A DNA stretch of 57,999 nt from Planctomycetota bacterium (GTDB lineage Bacteria; Planctomycetota; Phycisphaerae; UBA1845): NCBI GenBank assembly GCA_016200265.1, contig JACQFE010000073.1, forward strand, positions 1 through 57,999, in the 5' to 3' direction. The position numbers and the translations under genes are program-made. The notes under the pieces are model-generated. The model saw nothing but the letters and a program-made list of their open reading frames with translations, was not told the DNA's origin and searched no databases. Positions 7,718-16,592 of this stretch are shown here, one piece after another. The number at the start of each line of letters is the position of its first letter. The stretch's first letter is position 1.

Positions 7718-9817
7718 ATGCCCAAATTCGACTCCACGAAGAAGCAAGCCGACCTAGGCAAAGAGCTACGTAGACTCTTCGCCAAGGCGAAATTGCCCAC
7801 CAATCCCGCCCTTGCAACCGAGATTCTTCGACTTTGTGATGACTCGGAAGCCGGCGCACAAGACTTTTCGCGTTTGATCCGCTCCGATCCGGCGCTCACC
7901 ATTCGCCTGTTGAAAACGGCCAACTCCGTCGAGTTCGCCCAGCGAACACGTGTGACTACAATCGAGCGGGCCGTGACCGTTCTGGGGCTCAAACGCGTCA
8001 AAACGGCCGCCTTGGGATTCCAGCTCGTCAGCCATCTCAACAGTTTGGGCGGCGTCCCTTTCGACATTAAGGCATTCTGGCAGCATTCGGTGTTGCGGGC
8101 ATGTGTCGCACGCTCGATCGCCCAAACACTGATCCCGCAACGTCAGGAGGAGGCCTTCCTGATCGGTCTGCTGGAGGAATGCGGGACACTGCTCATGGTG
8201 CAGGTACTGGGGGCATCGTATGCGAGCCTGTGTCGTTCCAAGCTCTCTCCCCCGGCGTTTCACCTGGTGGAGCGTGAGTCGTTTCCCTACAGCCACGTGG
8301 ACGCGATTTCGGCGATGGCCGGCGAATGGAATCTCCCGGAGACCATCGCCATTCCCCTGGTCCGCCATCACCTCCCCCCGACGCAGACGCTTTCGGAACT
8401 GGATCAGCTCAGCGCGGTTGCTTATTTCGTGGGAAACCTCTGTTTTGACGCTAACGACTCATCGGTCCCGCCCGAGGACGAAGGCGTACGCAGTTCGCTG
8501 TTCGCGGCCCTTCGTTTTGACGAGTCAGCATGGTCGCTTGCCCAACGCCGCGCCACCGACGCATACAAGCAGACATGCACACTCTTCGGCTCGATCCTCC
8601 CCGAGGAGGTGGAAGTGGGCGACCTGTTAAATGCGGCCAATTCCCAGCTTGCCGCGGTGGCCAGCGATTCCCAACAACGCGTCGTCGACGTCGAAGCGGA
8701 GCGAATGGCGATCCTGCAGGAACAAAAGCAGTTGCAGCACGCCCTCAAGGAATATCGAGAGCGCATCGCACTGGATCCGCTCACGAACGCGCTGAACCGC
8801 GGGGGTCTGATGGAGGTCGTGCGGGAAGGCATAGAGCAGCACCTCGATCGAGGCGTTCCGATCGGCGTCTTGTTCCTGGACCTCGACAACTTCAAACGAC
8901 TGAATGACACGCACGGCCACGCCGCCGGCGACAAGACTCTCAAAGCCCTTACCGCGCTGCTGGAGGCCGAAATTGAGCATTGCGGACCCGTGGGCCGGTA
9001 TGGAGGAGAGGAGTTCGTCATCCTGCTCCGCGGCCTGCCCCAGGAAAGCGTTCGCAACATCGCTGAGCAAATTGTGCTCCGCGTGCGGTTACTCGACTCA
9101 ACTGCGCTGGGCTTCCCCGGAAATGTTACCTGTAGTCTAGGCGCGGTATGGAGTGATCGTCTGCCGGTCCGGTCAGCGGAAGAATTGTTGTCAATCGCGG
9201 ACCAACTCATGTACAAGGCCAAACGAGCAGGCAAGGACCGCTGTTGCTTTGAGGTTCTGCAGGCATCGAATCCTGAAGCGTCGGGAGAGTGCGGCGCACA
9301 CACTTCAGAGTCCTCGCACCGCACCGGTCCGCCGCTATCCGCTCGTTTTGAAGACCAAGCTTCGAGCATAGCCAATATGCAACTTCTCGCTCGGCAATTG
9401 AACGACAACGACGCAAACGATTTCGCCGGGATCCGCAAGCAGGAACGCAAGCGGATAGTCGGTCCCTGCGTGCTCCACTATTTCCCAGAACGTGGCACCG
9501 AATTGCGCTCGGAGCCCGCGGTTACGCGAAACATGTCGACCGGGGGTATGGGCCTCTTGGTGCATCGACCCATGCTCCGGGGAGAACCAGTTGAGGTCGT
9601 GCTCGACAGACCGACCTCCAAGCTGTTTCTCGCCGGCTTGGTGTCATATTGCCGACACGTGGATGGAGGCGTTCACGACGTTGGAATTCAATTCGTCTCC
9701 CACTCGGTAACTCCAATCATTTCCGCCCTCGATCCGGCGGCGACGCGCCTCGATTGGGTGGCCCAGGCCCTTGCCGCGAAAACGGAATGCAATCTCGAGC
9801 CACAATTTTCGGGGTAG
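7718..9817 (+). CDS. HDOD-GGDEF-PilZ signalling protein
   Basis: This 699-residue protein should make and sense cyclic di-GMP. An HDOD domain (about 15-240) includes TIRLLKTANS and FWQHSVLRACV. A coiled stretch (about 315-350) links it to a GGDEF domain (about 350-510) with GGEEF at 429-433, the form expected of an active diguanylate cyclase. The RxxD inhibitory site that often precedes GGDEF is absent. A PilZ domain (about 573-660) has RKQER (573-577) and NMSTGG (605-610), matching the cyclic di-GMP binding motifs. No signal peptide or membrane segment is seen. It stands alone; a decayed REC-GAF gene follows immediately. Likely targets, by inference, are pili or polysaccharide. Confidence 0.85.
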   Translation: MPKFDSTKKQADLGKELRRLFAKAKLPTNPALATEILRLCDDSEAGAQDFSRLIRSDPALTIRLLKTANSVEFAQRTRVTTIERAVTVLGLKRVKTAALGFQLVSHLNSLGGVPFDIKAFWQHSVLRACVARSIAQTLIPQRQEEAFLIGLLEECGTLLMVQVLGASYASLCRSKLSPPAFHLVERESFPYSHVDAISAMAGEWNLPETIAIPLVRHHLPPTQTLSELDQLSAVAYFVGNLCFDANDSSVPPEDEGVRSSLFAALRFDESAWSLAQRRATDAYKQTCTLFGSILPEEVEVGDLLNAANSQLAAVASDSQQRVVDVEAERMAILQEQKQLQHALKEYRERIALDPLTNALNRGGLMEVVREGIEQHLDRGVPIGVLFLDLDNFKRLNDTHGHAAGDKTLKALTALLEAEIEHCGPVGRYGGEEFVILLRGLPQESVRNIAEQIVLRVRLLDSTALGFPGNVTCSLGAVWSDRLPVRSAEELLSIADQLMYKAKRAGKDRCCFEVLQASNPEASGECGAHTSESSHRTGPPLSARFEDQASSIANMQLLARQLNDNDANDFAGIRKQERKRIVGPCVLHYFPERGTELRSEPAVTRNMSTGGMGLLVHRPMLRGEPVEVVLDRPTSKLFLAGLVSYCRHVDGGVHDVGIQFVSHSVTPIISALDPAATRLDWVAQALAAKTECNLEPQFSG

Positions 9818-9836
9818 CGGGAGAGAAAACCGCCGG

Positions 9837-10657
9837 TAGTTCCCGCAGGCCCTGGATTCCACCATAACAACCGCCTCGAGCATCCTTGCTGTCGATCACG
9901 ATGTTGCGACCCGGAAGCTTTGCCGGGAACTTCTCGAACCGGAAAACGTGGCAATCCTTGAAGCTGCGGATCTTCCCAAATCCCTGAGTCGCATCGCCGA
10001 GCGCAGGCCTCGCCTGATCATCGTGAATGTGGCGATGTCGCACGGGAAGGGGTTGGAATGTGTTCGGCTTGTCAAGGGCGATCTCGCCCATTGAGACATC
10101 CCTCTCTTGATGCTTACCCTCACCGAAGAGGAAATCGCCTCCGGTATCCTCGCTGGTGCCGACGACGTTATCATAAGGCCGTTACAGCATCGCGAGTTCA
10201 TCCTTCGCATCCGCTCCCTTGTTCACGTCCACGAGGAAAAGGTGCAACTCATGCGCAGCAGAGATTTGCTCGGTGAGCACGCCCGGGTCTCGGAATCATG
10301 TTGAAATTCCCCCGTTCTCTGGCGACGACCAAGAGCCTTGACGAGGTGTTCAATACGATCATCGACACCGCAGCCCAATTACTTTGCTGCCGCCGGGTGT
10401 CGATCCTCATGCCTGACGCGGAGCCCAACACTCTGCGCATCACCCAGTCTCAAGGGATCGATGAAGACGTCACGGCCGACGTGCTTGCGGACTTGCGAGC
10501 CGCGATTCCGAGCTCACCCGCCGCGAACGGATCACTCAATTCCGTGACGGGACGATACCTTCAGGTCAGCGTGTCGTTCACCAGGTCGAATTCAGACCAA
10601 GGGCCTGTTTCGCCGGTGTTGTGCGATCCGGCGGTGAGGGCTACTTGCGGGAAATAG
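9837..10657 (+). pseudogene. Decayed REC-GAF response regulator gene
   Basis: From about 9840 one frame encodes a receiver domain (SILAVDHDVATRKLC, RPRLIIVNVAM, KGLECVRL). An in-frame TGA at 10092-10094 interrupts it. The same frame resumes as DIPLLMLTLTEEE and AGADDVIIRPLQHREF, the end of the receiver, and stops at 10304. A GAF start (SLDEVFNTIIDTAAQLL, RRVSILMPD) lies in a shifted frame from 10298 to 10657. No start codon is evident, and the GAF domain is incomplete. A premature stop, a frameshift and missing ends make decay the best reading. Sequencing errors could explain one lesion but hardly all of them. Confidence 0.7.
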
Positions 10658-10669
10658 TGCGCCAATCGG

Positions 10670-11803
10670 TCATTTGGCCCAACCGAGCAGCTTCGCGCGA
10701 TCTCCAAGCGTAACCATCGCCGTTCGACGAACGCCGCGTCGAAAATACACCAACTCCGCCTCGGTGCCGATCGGCGTGTAGCCCACGAGTCGAATGAGTT
10801 GGTCCTTGGATTGAATGGGAACGCCGTTGAATTGCACGACGATGTCGTCAGGCTTGAGACCGCCCCTGCCTCCCGGACCATCCGCCGGTTCGATGCGAAC
10901 GATTTTGGCCCCGCGAGGCATGCCGGTATCCGCGACGTGGCGCAATTTGGGTGCTTCGATATCTTCCACGGTGACACCGAGGAATCCATACTCAACCTGC
11001 TTCCCCGATTTGAGCGTTTCGAAAACTCTCCGCGTGCCGGCATCGATCGGAATTGCAAAGCCGCAACCGTCGCGAGTTCCGTTGCCGAGCTTGATCGCGG
11101 TCACGATCCCGATTGCGTCGCCGTTCAAGTTGAAAAGCGGTCCGCCACTGTTACCGGGATTGATATTCGCCGAAAACTCAACGAGGTTGCCGTAATACTG
11201 CACGTTCGGATCACCCTTGAGCTCGTCCGTCAGCTCCCGACCCAACGCACTTATGATTCCAAAACTGATCGACGGCTTGCCATCGTTATTGGCCAAACCA
11301 AACGGATTTCCTCCCGAGAATGTCCACTGACCGACCTTCAGTTCATCGGAGCTTCCAAGCGGCGCCGCACGAAGACCATGGGCATCAATCTTCAGCACGG
11401 CCAAATCGCTGCGCGCGTCGGTTTGCACAACCGCGGCCTCAAATACGTCGCCGTTGAACAGCGTGACGCTCCAGGAATCCGACTCCTCGATCACATGCCG
11501 GTTCGTGGCGACAAGACCGTCGGCATCGATGATGAAACCGCTGCCCTGTCCGGACGGAACCTTCACCAACGGAGCATTATGACCGGCCGACCGCCCGCGA
11601 TAGCCGCGAATCGCCACCACACTGGGCTGCACCTTTTGGGCCAATTCCGTGAACGCCTTTTCGAGCGCTTCAAGGTCGCCGAAATCATATTTCGTCGGCG
11701 GCGCGGCCCATGCCGAAGGGCACACATTGCCGATCGACAAACCCGTAAGCACAAGCGTCAGCGCGCGAAAGCCGGCAAAAGAATGACGAATGCAATGTCC
11801 CAT
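10670..11803 (-). CDS. HtrA/DegP-family serine protease with PDZ domain
   Basis: An envelope quality-control protease of 377 residues. A signal peptide precedes a trypsin-like domain with the catalytic triad in family motifs: His in TNRHVI, Asp in ARSDLAVLKI and Ser in NPGNSGGP (about residues 103, 133 and 219 from this start). One PDZ domain covers about 270-365 (GFLGV, GGLKPDDIVVQFNG). The ATG at 11803 is chosen over a GTG at 11821 because GGAG sits 8 bases before it. It is divergent from mutS2. DegS-like or HtrA-like proteins have one PDZ domain, as here. Confidence 0.9.
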   Translation of the reverse strand: MGHCIRHSFAGFRALTLVLTGLSIGNVCPSAWAAPPTKYDFGDLEALEKAFTELAQKVQPSVVAIRGYRGRSAGHNAPLVKVPSGQGSGFIIDADGLVATNRHVIEESDSWSVTLFNGDVFEAAVVQTDARSDLAVLKIDAHGLRAAPLGSSDELKVGQWTFSGGNPFGLANNDGKPSISFGIISALGRELTDELKGDPNVQYYGNLVEFSANINPGNSGGPLFNLNGDAIGIVTAIKLGNGTRDGCGFAIPIDAGTRRVFETLKSGKQVEYGFLGVTVEDIEAPKLRHVADTGMPRGAKIVRIEPADGPGGRGGLKPDDIVVQFNGVPIQSKDQLIRLVGYTPIGTEAELVYFRRGVRRTAMVTLGDRAKLLGWAK

Positions 11804-11919
11804 CAGGAATGCTCCAACCACACAATTCCCGCTCCATCAAGAGCGAAAATCGGCACGAACAGCGATCGATTTCCTCTCATTCGTGCCCAAATGAAAACCG
11901 CAAATACCAAGCACATTGA

Positions 11920-11949
11920 ATGCCGGAACGGCATTGCGAGTATTATACT
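11920..11949. promoter_or_regulatory. Palindromes in the htrA-mutS2 divergent region
   Basis: A perfect inverted repeat ATGCCG-GAA-CGGCAT (11920-11934) lies next to AGTATTATACT (11939-11949). The second is itself palindromic and gives TATTAT on the plus strand and TATAAT on the minus strand. The pair looks like an operator beside a bidirectional -10 region. TTGAAT at 11916-11921 could be a plus-strand -35, with a rather long 19-base spacer. Confidence 0.35.
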
Positions 11950-12083
11950 CTTTGGGAATGGCACGGGAAGAAAATTTGGCGAGTTTACCCCGAAATGACC
12001 ATCGGACCGCGAGGAGCCTGCGTGCTACAGCCAAACGTAGCGCCGGGACGCAATAGGCAACCTTGTGCCCGAAATGAAGTTCC

Positions 12084-14171
12084 ATGAACGACCATACATT
12101 CCAAAAGCTGGAATTCAACCTCATCCGCGAGATGCTCGCCGGCTATTGCGCGACCAACCTCGGCAAGTCCTTGGCCCGAACCATCACGCCCTCGGTTCGC
12201 TCGCGCGTCGTTCGCGATTGGCTGATTCAGGTCGATGAGCTGTTACGAGCATCCGGTCCGCACGGCTTCCCGCCGCTGGCAGGGGTGTATGATATCCGCG
12301 ATTCGGTTCGTGCATCCGCATTCCCAACACCATTAGAGGCCTCGCACCTCTCCCGGATCGCCGAAACATTGACCGCCACCGCTTCCGTGCGCCGATGGTT
12401 TTCTGCAGTCTGCCCTGTTGCGCCGTCGTTGCAATCGTTATCGGATCGAATCCACGATTTGAGCCCGATCGCTGTCGCCATTTATGAAGCCATCGATGAA
12501 CGTGGAGAAGTGCGCGATTACGCCTCGGCCCGACTCGCGAATATCCGACGCACCATCGAAGAAGCGAAGGATCGAATCAAAGTCGTCTTCGATCGACTTC
12601 TGCGTCAGTCCGGCACTACTCGCTTCCTCCAATATTCAGCGGCCACGTTCCATAACGATCGCTTCGTCTTGCCGCTGAAGGCTGAGTATCGAGGCCGCAT
12701 CGACGGCATCGTGCATCGAAGCTCGGATTCCGGCGCGACGCTCTTCATCGAGCCTTCGGAATCTGTCGAATTGAATAACACGATCGTGCGTCTTCGCGAT
12801 GAAGAAAACCGCGAGATCACACAAATCCTTCGCGGCCTGTCGCAGCGCGTGCAGCTCAATGCCCGCGAGATTTTGAACACCGTAGGCGCGATTGCCGTTC
12901 TCGATCTCATCGCCGCGAAATGCCGCTACGCCCAGAAACGCGATTGCATCTGCCCGGAAGTCAGTGCCGAAGGACCGATGGAACTTCACGACGGCCGACA
13001 TCCACTGCTCGTGGAATTGTTCGCAGTGGATGGGGAGCACAAAGATCCTCTTCGCGCAACACACGGCGAACCAGGATCGCCAAGCGGGGTGCCCCAGCCC
13101 TTGGGCTGGGGGACTGACGAGCCGCGAACTTCGGCACATGCGGACGAAAACGCGCAATTCATGGCGGGCACGGCCCACCCTTCAGCAGAACCAATCGACA
13201 ATCGACAATCGACAATCTCCAATCCACCTCGTGAAGTCGTTCCCATCGACCTCCGTCTCGGTGACGACTTTGACGTTCTCGTCATCACCGGCCCCAACAC
13301 CGGTGGCAAGACCGTGGCACTCAAGACCGTCGGCTTGCTCGCCCTCATGACCCAATGCGGTATGCCCATCCCCGTCGGCAAGGGCACGAAGATGCCGGTG
13401 TTTCAGGATATTTTCATCGACATCGGCGACGAGCAAAGCCTGCAACAATCCCTCAGCACCTTCAGCTCGCACCTCGCCACGCTGCTCGACATTCTTCGCC
13501 ACAGCGGTCCGAAGTCGCTCGTACTCATCGACGAACTCGGCGCGGGCACCGATCCCGACGAAGGCGCCGCGATTGGTCAGGCCGTCATCGCTGAATTGCT
13601 CCAACTCAAGGCGAAGTCGATGCTCACGACGCATCTCTCTTCGCTCAAGGCCGTCGCATTTACTACGCCGCGCGTCGACAACGCCTCCGTCGAATTCGAT
13701 CCCGAAACGCTTCGACCGACGTACCATCTGCGACTGGGCGAACCCGGCAACAGCAACGCACTCATCATCGCCAAGCGACTGGGCATGCCCGCTCGTCTCG
13801 TGCAAAAGGCCAGGCAATATCTCGACGATCGCTCGCGGCAGCTCAGCAAAGCGATCGCTGGCACGATCGAATCACGCCGCGAGGCCGAAGCCGCTCGCAA
13901 GATCGCTCACGACGCCGCACTCGCCGCGCAGCGCGAGAAGGAGAAATACGAACATGAGCTTCACGAGTTGCAGGAATCACAGGAGGCCTTCGCTCGTTGG
14001 ACGCAGTGGATCGAAGCCCTCCGCCCCGGTGACGAAGTCTTCGCCAAGCCCGTGAACCGCAACGCCCGCGTGGTCCGCATGCAGCTTCACAAACAAACGG
14101 CCATCGTCTCCTCGCGCGGGATGGATATCGAAGTGCCGATTCGCGATTTGTCGACACCGAGAATCATCTGA
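12084..14171 (+). CDS. mutS2: MutS2 ATPase lacking the Smr domain
   Basis: A 695-residue MutS2 protein, of the family that acts on branched DNA and stalled ribosomes. The N-terminal core and helical clamp (about 1-310) lead to an ATPase with Walker A GPNTGGKT (about 402-409) and Walker B LVLIDELGAGTDP (about 479-490). The tail is helical and ends in a KOW-like segment. Typical MutS2 proteins reach about 780 residues and end in an Smr nuclease domain; this one stops before it. Residues about 328-378 are an extra proline-rich stretch between RHPLL and VPID, encoded by a palindromic repeat element kept in frame (13066-13219). A small membrane protein gene follows 13 bases downstream. Confidence 0.92.
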   Translation: MNDHTFQKLEFNLIREMLAGYCATNLGKSLARTITPSVRSRVVRDWLIQVDELLRASGPHGFPPLAGVYDIRDSVRASAFPTPLEASHLSRIAETLTATASVRRWFSAVCPVAPSLQSLSDRIHDLSPIAVAIYEAIDERGEVRDYASARLANIRRTIEEAKDRIKVVFDRLLRQSGTTRFLQYSAATFHNDRFVLPLKAEYRGRIDGIVHRSSDSGATLFIEPSESVELNNTIVRLRDEENREITQILRGLSQRVQLNAREILNTVGAIAVLDLIAAKCRYAQKRDCICPEVSAEGPMELHDGRHPLLVELFAVDGEHKDPLRATHGEPGSPSGVPQPLGWGTDEPRTSAHADENAQFMAGTAHPSAEPIDNRQSTISNPPREVVPIDLRLGDDFDVLVITGPNTGGKTVALKTVGLLALMTQCGMPIPVGKGTKMPVFQDIFIDIGDEQSLQQSLSTFSSHLATLLDILRHSGPKSLVLIDELGAGTDPDEGAAIGQAVIAELLQLKAKSMLTTHLSSLKAVAFTTPRVDNASVEFDPETLRPTYHLRLGEPGNSNALIIAKRLGMPARLVQKARQYLDDRSRQLSKAIAGTIESRREAEAARKIAHDAALAAQREKEKYEHELHELQESQEAFARWTQWIEALRPGDEVFAKPVNRNARVVRMQLHKQTAIVSSRGMDIEVPIRDLSTPRII
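13066..13219. repeat. Palindromic element inserted in frame in mutS2
   Basis: The segment holds a perfect stem CCCCAGCCC-TT-GGGCTGGGG (13092-13111) and a GGGCACGGCCCACCC block. It ends with the 7-base unit CAATCGA repeated three times plus a partial copy (13192-13217). It falls between two conserved MutS2 motifs and adds about 50 residues without breaking the frame. The exact edges are estimated. Confidence 0.6.
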
Positions 14172-14184
14172 AGAATCTGCTCCA

Positions 14185-14631
14185 ATGGTGAAACCAGGAC
14201 GAATATCAAAGATCATCCGGCTCTGCGGCGTAGGCTTGCTGGTTGCGATGCTTTCGGGCGGAGCAGGCGGCTTCGTCCGTGGTGGCGTGATCGGATTATT
14301 CGTTGGAGTGAGCGTCGGATGTGAGTTGGGTTTCCTTTTGATGCCGCTCTCCTTGCTACTCTTGCGAAAGTCGCCCCTCCTCGTCTTCGCATGGCTCTCC
14401 GCAGCTGCAATACCAACCGCCTTATTTTCGGCCACGGGCTCCAATTCATTCGAAACTGTCCGTAATGCCGCCGTCGTCAGCTACTGTCTTGCAGTATTTC
14501 TCATTGTGTTCTTCCTTCCAAATAAAAAATATGGGAAGCCAGGGCATTGCAATCATTGCGACTATGACCTCACAGGAAATGTTTCCGGCACTTGCCCGGA
14601 ATGTGGTACACCGATAGCGAAGGAAGACTAA
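14185..14631 (+). CDS. Small membrane protein with zinc ribbon
   Basis: A 148-residue protein with about four membrane segments (roughly 12-30, 33-60, 64-83 and 95-112). It has a short cytoplasmic tail with Cys122, Cys125, Cys137 and Cys140 arranged as CNHC and CPEC, a likely zinc ribbon. The surrounding text YDLTGN and SGTCPECG is typical of planctomycete membrane proteins, where the function is unknown. It begins 13 bases after mutS2, so the two are probably cotranscribed. Confidence 0.7.
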   Translation: MVKPGRISKIIRLCGVGLLVAMLSGGAGGFVRGGVIGLFVGVSVGCELGFLLMPLSLLLLRKSPLLVFAWLSAAAIPTALFSATGSNSFETVRNAAVVSYCLAVFLIVFFLPNKKYGKPGHCNHCDYDLTGNVSGTCPECGTPIAKED

Positions 14632-14691
14632 GGATCTCCTGGAATCGTTACGAGAAAAAAGCGATGAGTTGAAGTCACCCCTTCGAGGCGC

Positions 14692-15018
14692 TTATTCGAG
14701 ACCCAATGAGTACCGAAGCGCCTGCTCAAGCGCGAAGAGTTTCGGTCCGCTGAGTGAACTAACTCGCTGACGAAATCCATCTTTCGGAATCGTATGAAGA
14801 TTGTCGTTATTCACGACACACAGAATGGGCATGCCATCTCCCTGGACAAGTGACACTTCGCAAGGCAGCGAACGGATCGTTCGTGTGATCTCAGTGATTG
14901 TAACGTTTTGACGTCGATCGAGGCCTTCGCTGCGTGAAACAATTACAACCGGACGAAATCCAGCATTGCCCGCGAATTCCACCCACCATATCTCGCCGCG
15001 AATCACGGGTGCGAACAT
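14692..15018 (-). CDS. MazF/PemK-type toxin
   Basis: A 108-residue protein of the MazF/PemK endoribonuclease family, which cleaves RNA and slows growth. It shows the family start RGEIWWVEF (about 7-15), the RPVVIVSR strand and a later NNDNLHTIPKDGF segment matching the conserved threonine region. Its start overlaps the end of the preceding antitoxin gene by 16 bases, the usual arrangement for co-translated toxin-antitoxin pairs. The pair lies between the mutS2 group and metK. Whether the toxin is active cannot be seen from the sequence. Confidence 0.8.
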   Translation of the reverse strand: MFAPVIRGEIWWVEFAGNAGFRPVVIVSRSEGLDRRQNVTITEITRTIRSLPCEVSLVQGDGMPILCVVNNDNLHTIPKDGFRQRVSSLSGPKLFALEQALRYSLGLE

Positions 15019-15227
15019 CCACCATTTCGCAGCGAGTCAGGGTAATACGCGGACCAGTCCTCGCCTTTGGTCGATTCCGTCCAAGCATTCAGACCACGCT
15101 TTCCAACATCGGCCTCGTCATCGGCACGATTGTCCAATGCGTATGCAGATAGTTCGCGTAAGAGATCTTCAAGTTCAAACCGAGAAAGCCCTTTGGCCTG
15201 TTCGAGGATTGCTTCGAGCTTCGTCAT
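15003..15227 (-). CDS. Probable antitoxin of the MazF-like pair
   Basis: A 74-residue acidic protein just upstream of, and overlapping, the MazF-like toxin. Its first half is helical (TKLEAILEQAKGLSRFELED), similar to small antitoxins that repeat such a helix. The C-terminal half is likely flexible and toxin-binding. I see no clear MazE fold, so the assignment rests mainly on position and size. Antitoxins of this kind normally repress their own operon. Confidence 0.65.
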   Translation of the reverse strand: MTKLEAILEQAKGLSRFELEDLLRELSAYALDNRADDEADVGKRGLNAWTESTKGEDWSAYYPDSLRNGGCSHP

Positions 15228-15347
15228 GCCAGCATTTTACGATAAACGTACGGCTGAATCTACGGTCAGCCAAAAATGGAGCGAAGGCGTCGTAGATTGT
15301 AACCACGCGTGGAGCGACGCAAGCTAAACCCTCTTATGGGGGCGTCG

Positions 15348-16592
15348 CTACACCGCCTGCAAGACGCCGGCGGCCGCGCGGAGGTCGGCGGCGCGGTGGG
15401 TTTGTTCCCAGGTGAAGCCCGGGCCGGTGCGGCCAAAGTGACCGTTGCGAGCGGTTTCGAGATACACCGGTCTGCGAAGATCGAGGTATTTGATGATCTC
15501 GGCCGGCTTGAGCGGGAAAATATCCTGAACCATTCGTTCGAGTCGAGCTCGCGGCACTTCCGATGTGCCGAAGCAATCCACGGCAACGCTCAGCGGCTTG
15601 GCCACACCGATGGCATAGGCGAGCTGCACTTCGCACTGCTGGGCCAATTCCGCGGCGACAATGTTCTTGGCGATATGACGAGCCATGTATGCGGCCGATC
15701 GATCGACTTTGGTGGGGTCCTTGCCGGAAAATGCGCCGCCGCCGTGACGTCCGCGACCGCCGTATGTATCCACGATGATCTTCCGACCGGTAAGTCCGCA
15801 ATCGCCATGCGGACCGCCAACCACGAACTTGCCCGTGGGATTGATGTGCATCTCGATGCTGTCGGACCAGAAGTCAGGACGCTCGCGCTCGATCACCGGA
15901 CGGATTACCTTCGTGATGATCTCTTTCCGCGCGTCGTCGCTCATGCGGTCTTTGCGTTTGGGGTCAAGGACGGCCTCACTGTGCTGAGTGGACACGACGA
16001 CCGCGTGAATGCCCGTCGGCACGCCGTCGTTGTAGCGCACGGTCACCTGAGACTTGGCGTCGGGTCGGAGCCATTTGATTTCGCCGCGTTCGCGAAGCTC
16101 GGCCAATCGTCCGACGAGCCGATGCGCCAATTGAATCGGCATAGGCATGAGCGCTTCTGTCTCATCGCACGCGAAACCGAACATCAGGCCTTGATCGCCG
16201 GCGCCTTGCTCGGCGTGCAGTCCCTGGCCTTCGGTGACACCCTGGCTGATATCCGGCGATTGCGAATGAATCGCTCGCATCACGCCGCAACTTCGATAAT
16301 CGAAACCGCAATCCGAATCGACGTAGCCGATCTTTCGAATCGTGTCGCGAATCGTGTCTTCCACGTTGCCGAGAGCATCGCGAGCTGCTTGATTGTGAAC
16401 CGTGACCTCGCCCGCCACGACGACGAGACCGGTCGTCACCAGCGTCTCGACGGCCACTCGCGCCATCGGGTCAGGGCCGATCAAGCTGTCCAACACGCAA
16501 TCGGAAATCTGATCGGCCACCTTGTCGGGATGGCCCATGGAGACCGATTCCGAGGTAAACAGCGTTACGCCGGTATGTTCATGGTCCGACAC
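15348..16592 (-). CDS. metK: S-adenosylmethionine synthetase
   Basis: Makes S-adenosylmethionine from methionine and ATP. The 414 residues match MetK closely. The first domain holds the motif with [12 protein letters not shown] (about 13-24). The P-loop-like [10 protein letters not shown] is at 130-139 and GGGAFSGKD at 284-292. Length is normal for the family. It is followed by the antitoxin gene and preceded by a 320-base spacer containing two repeats. I see no known SAM riboswitch in that spacer. The methyltransferases in this window would use its product. Confidence 0.97.
   Translation of the reverse strand: MSDHEHTGVTLFTSESVSMGHPDKVADQISDCVLDSLIGPDPMARVAVETLVTTGLVVVAGEVTVHNQAARDALGNVEDTIRDTIRKIGYVDSDCGFDYRSCGVMRAIHSQSPDISQGVTEGQGLHAEQGAGDQGLMFGFACDETEALMPMPIQLAHRLVGRLAELRERGEIKWLRPDAKSQVTVRYNDGVPTGIHAVVVSTQHSEAVLDPKRKDRMSDDARKEIITKVIRPVIERERPDFWSDSIEMHINPTGKFVVGGPHGDCGLTGRKIIVDTYGGRGRHGGGAFSGKDPTKVDRSAAYMARHIAKNIVAAELAQQCEVQLAYAIGVAKPLSVAVDCFGTSEVPRARLERMVQDIFPLKPAEIIKYLDLRRPVYLETARNGHFGRTGPGFTWEQTHRAADLRAAAGVLQAV

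Noticed and set aside
8422..9450. A 342-residue open frame on the minus strand
   Set aside because: It is antisense to the GGDEF-PilZ gene, with arginine/serine-rich text typical of shadows.
10799..11998. A 399-residue plus-strand open frame
   Set aside because: It is antisense to the HtrA-type protease gene.
13192..13217. Three tandem CAATCGA units considered as a CRISPR-like array
   Set aside because: The units are contiguous with no spacers and lie inside a coding sequence.
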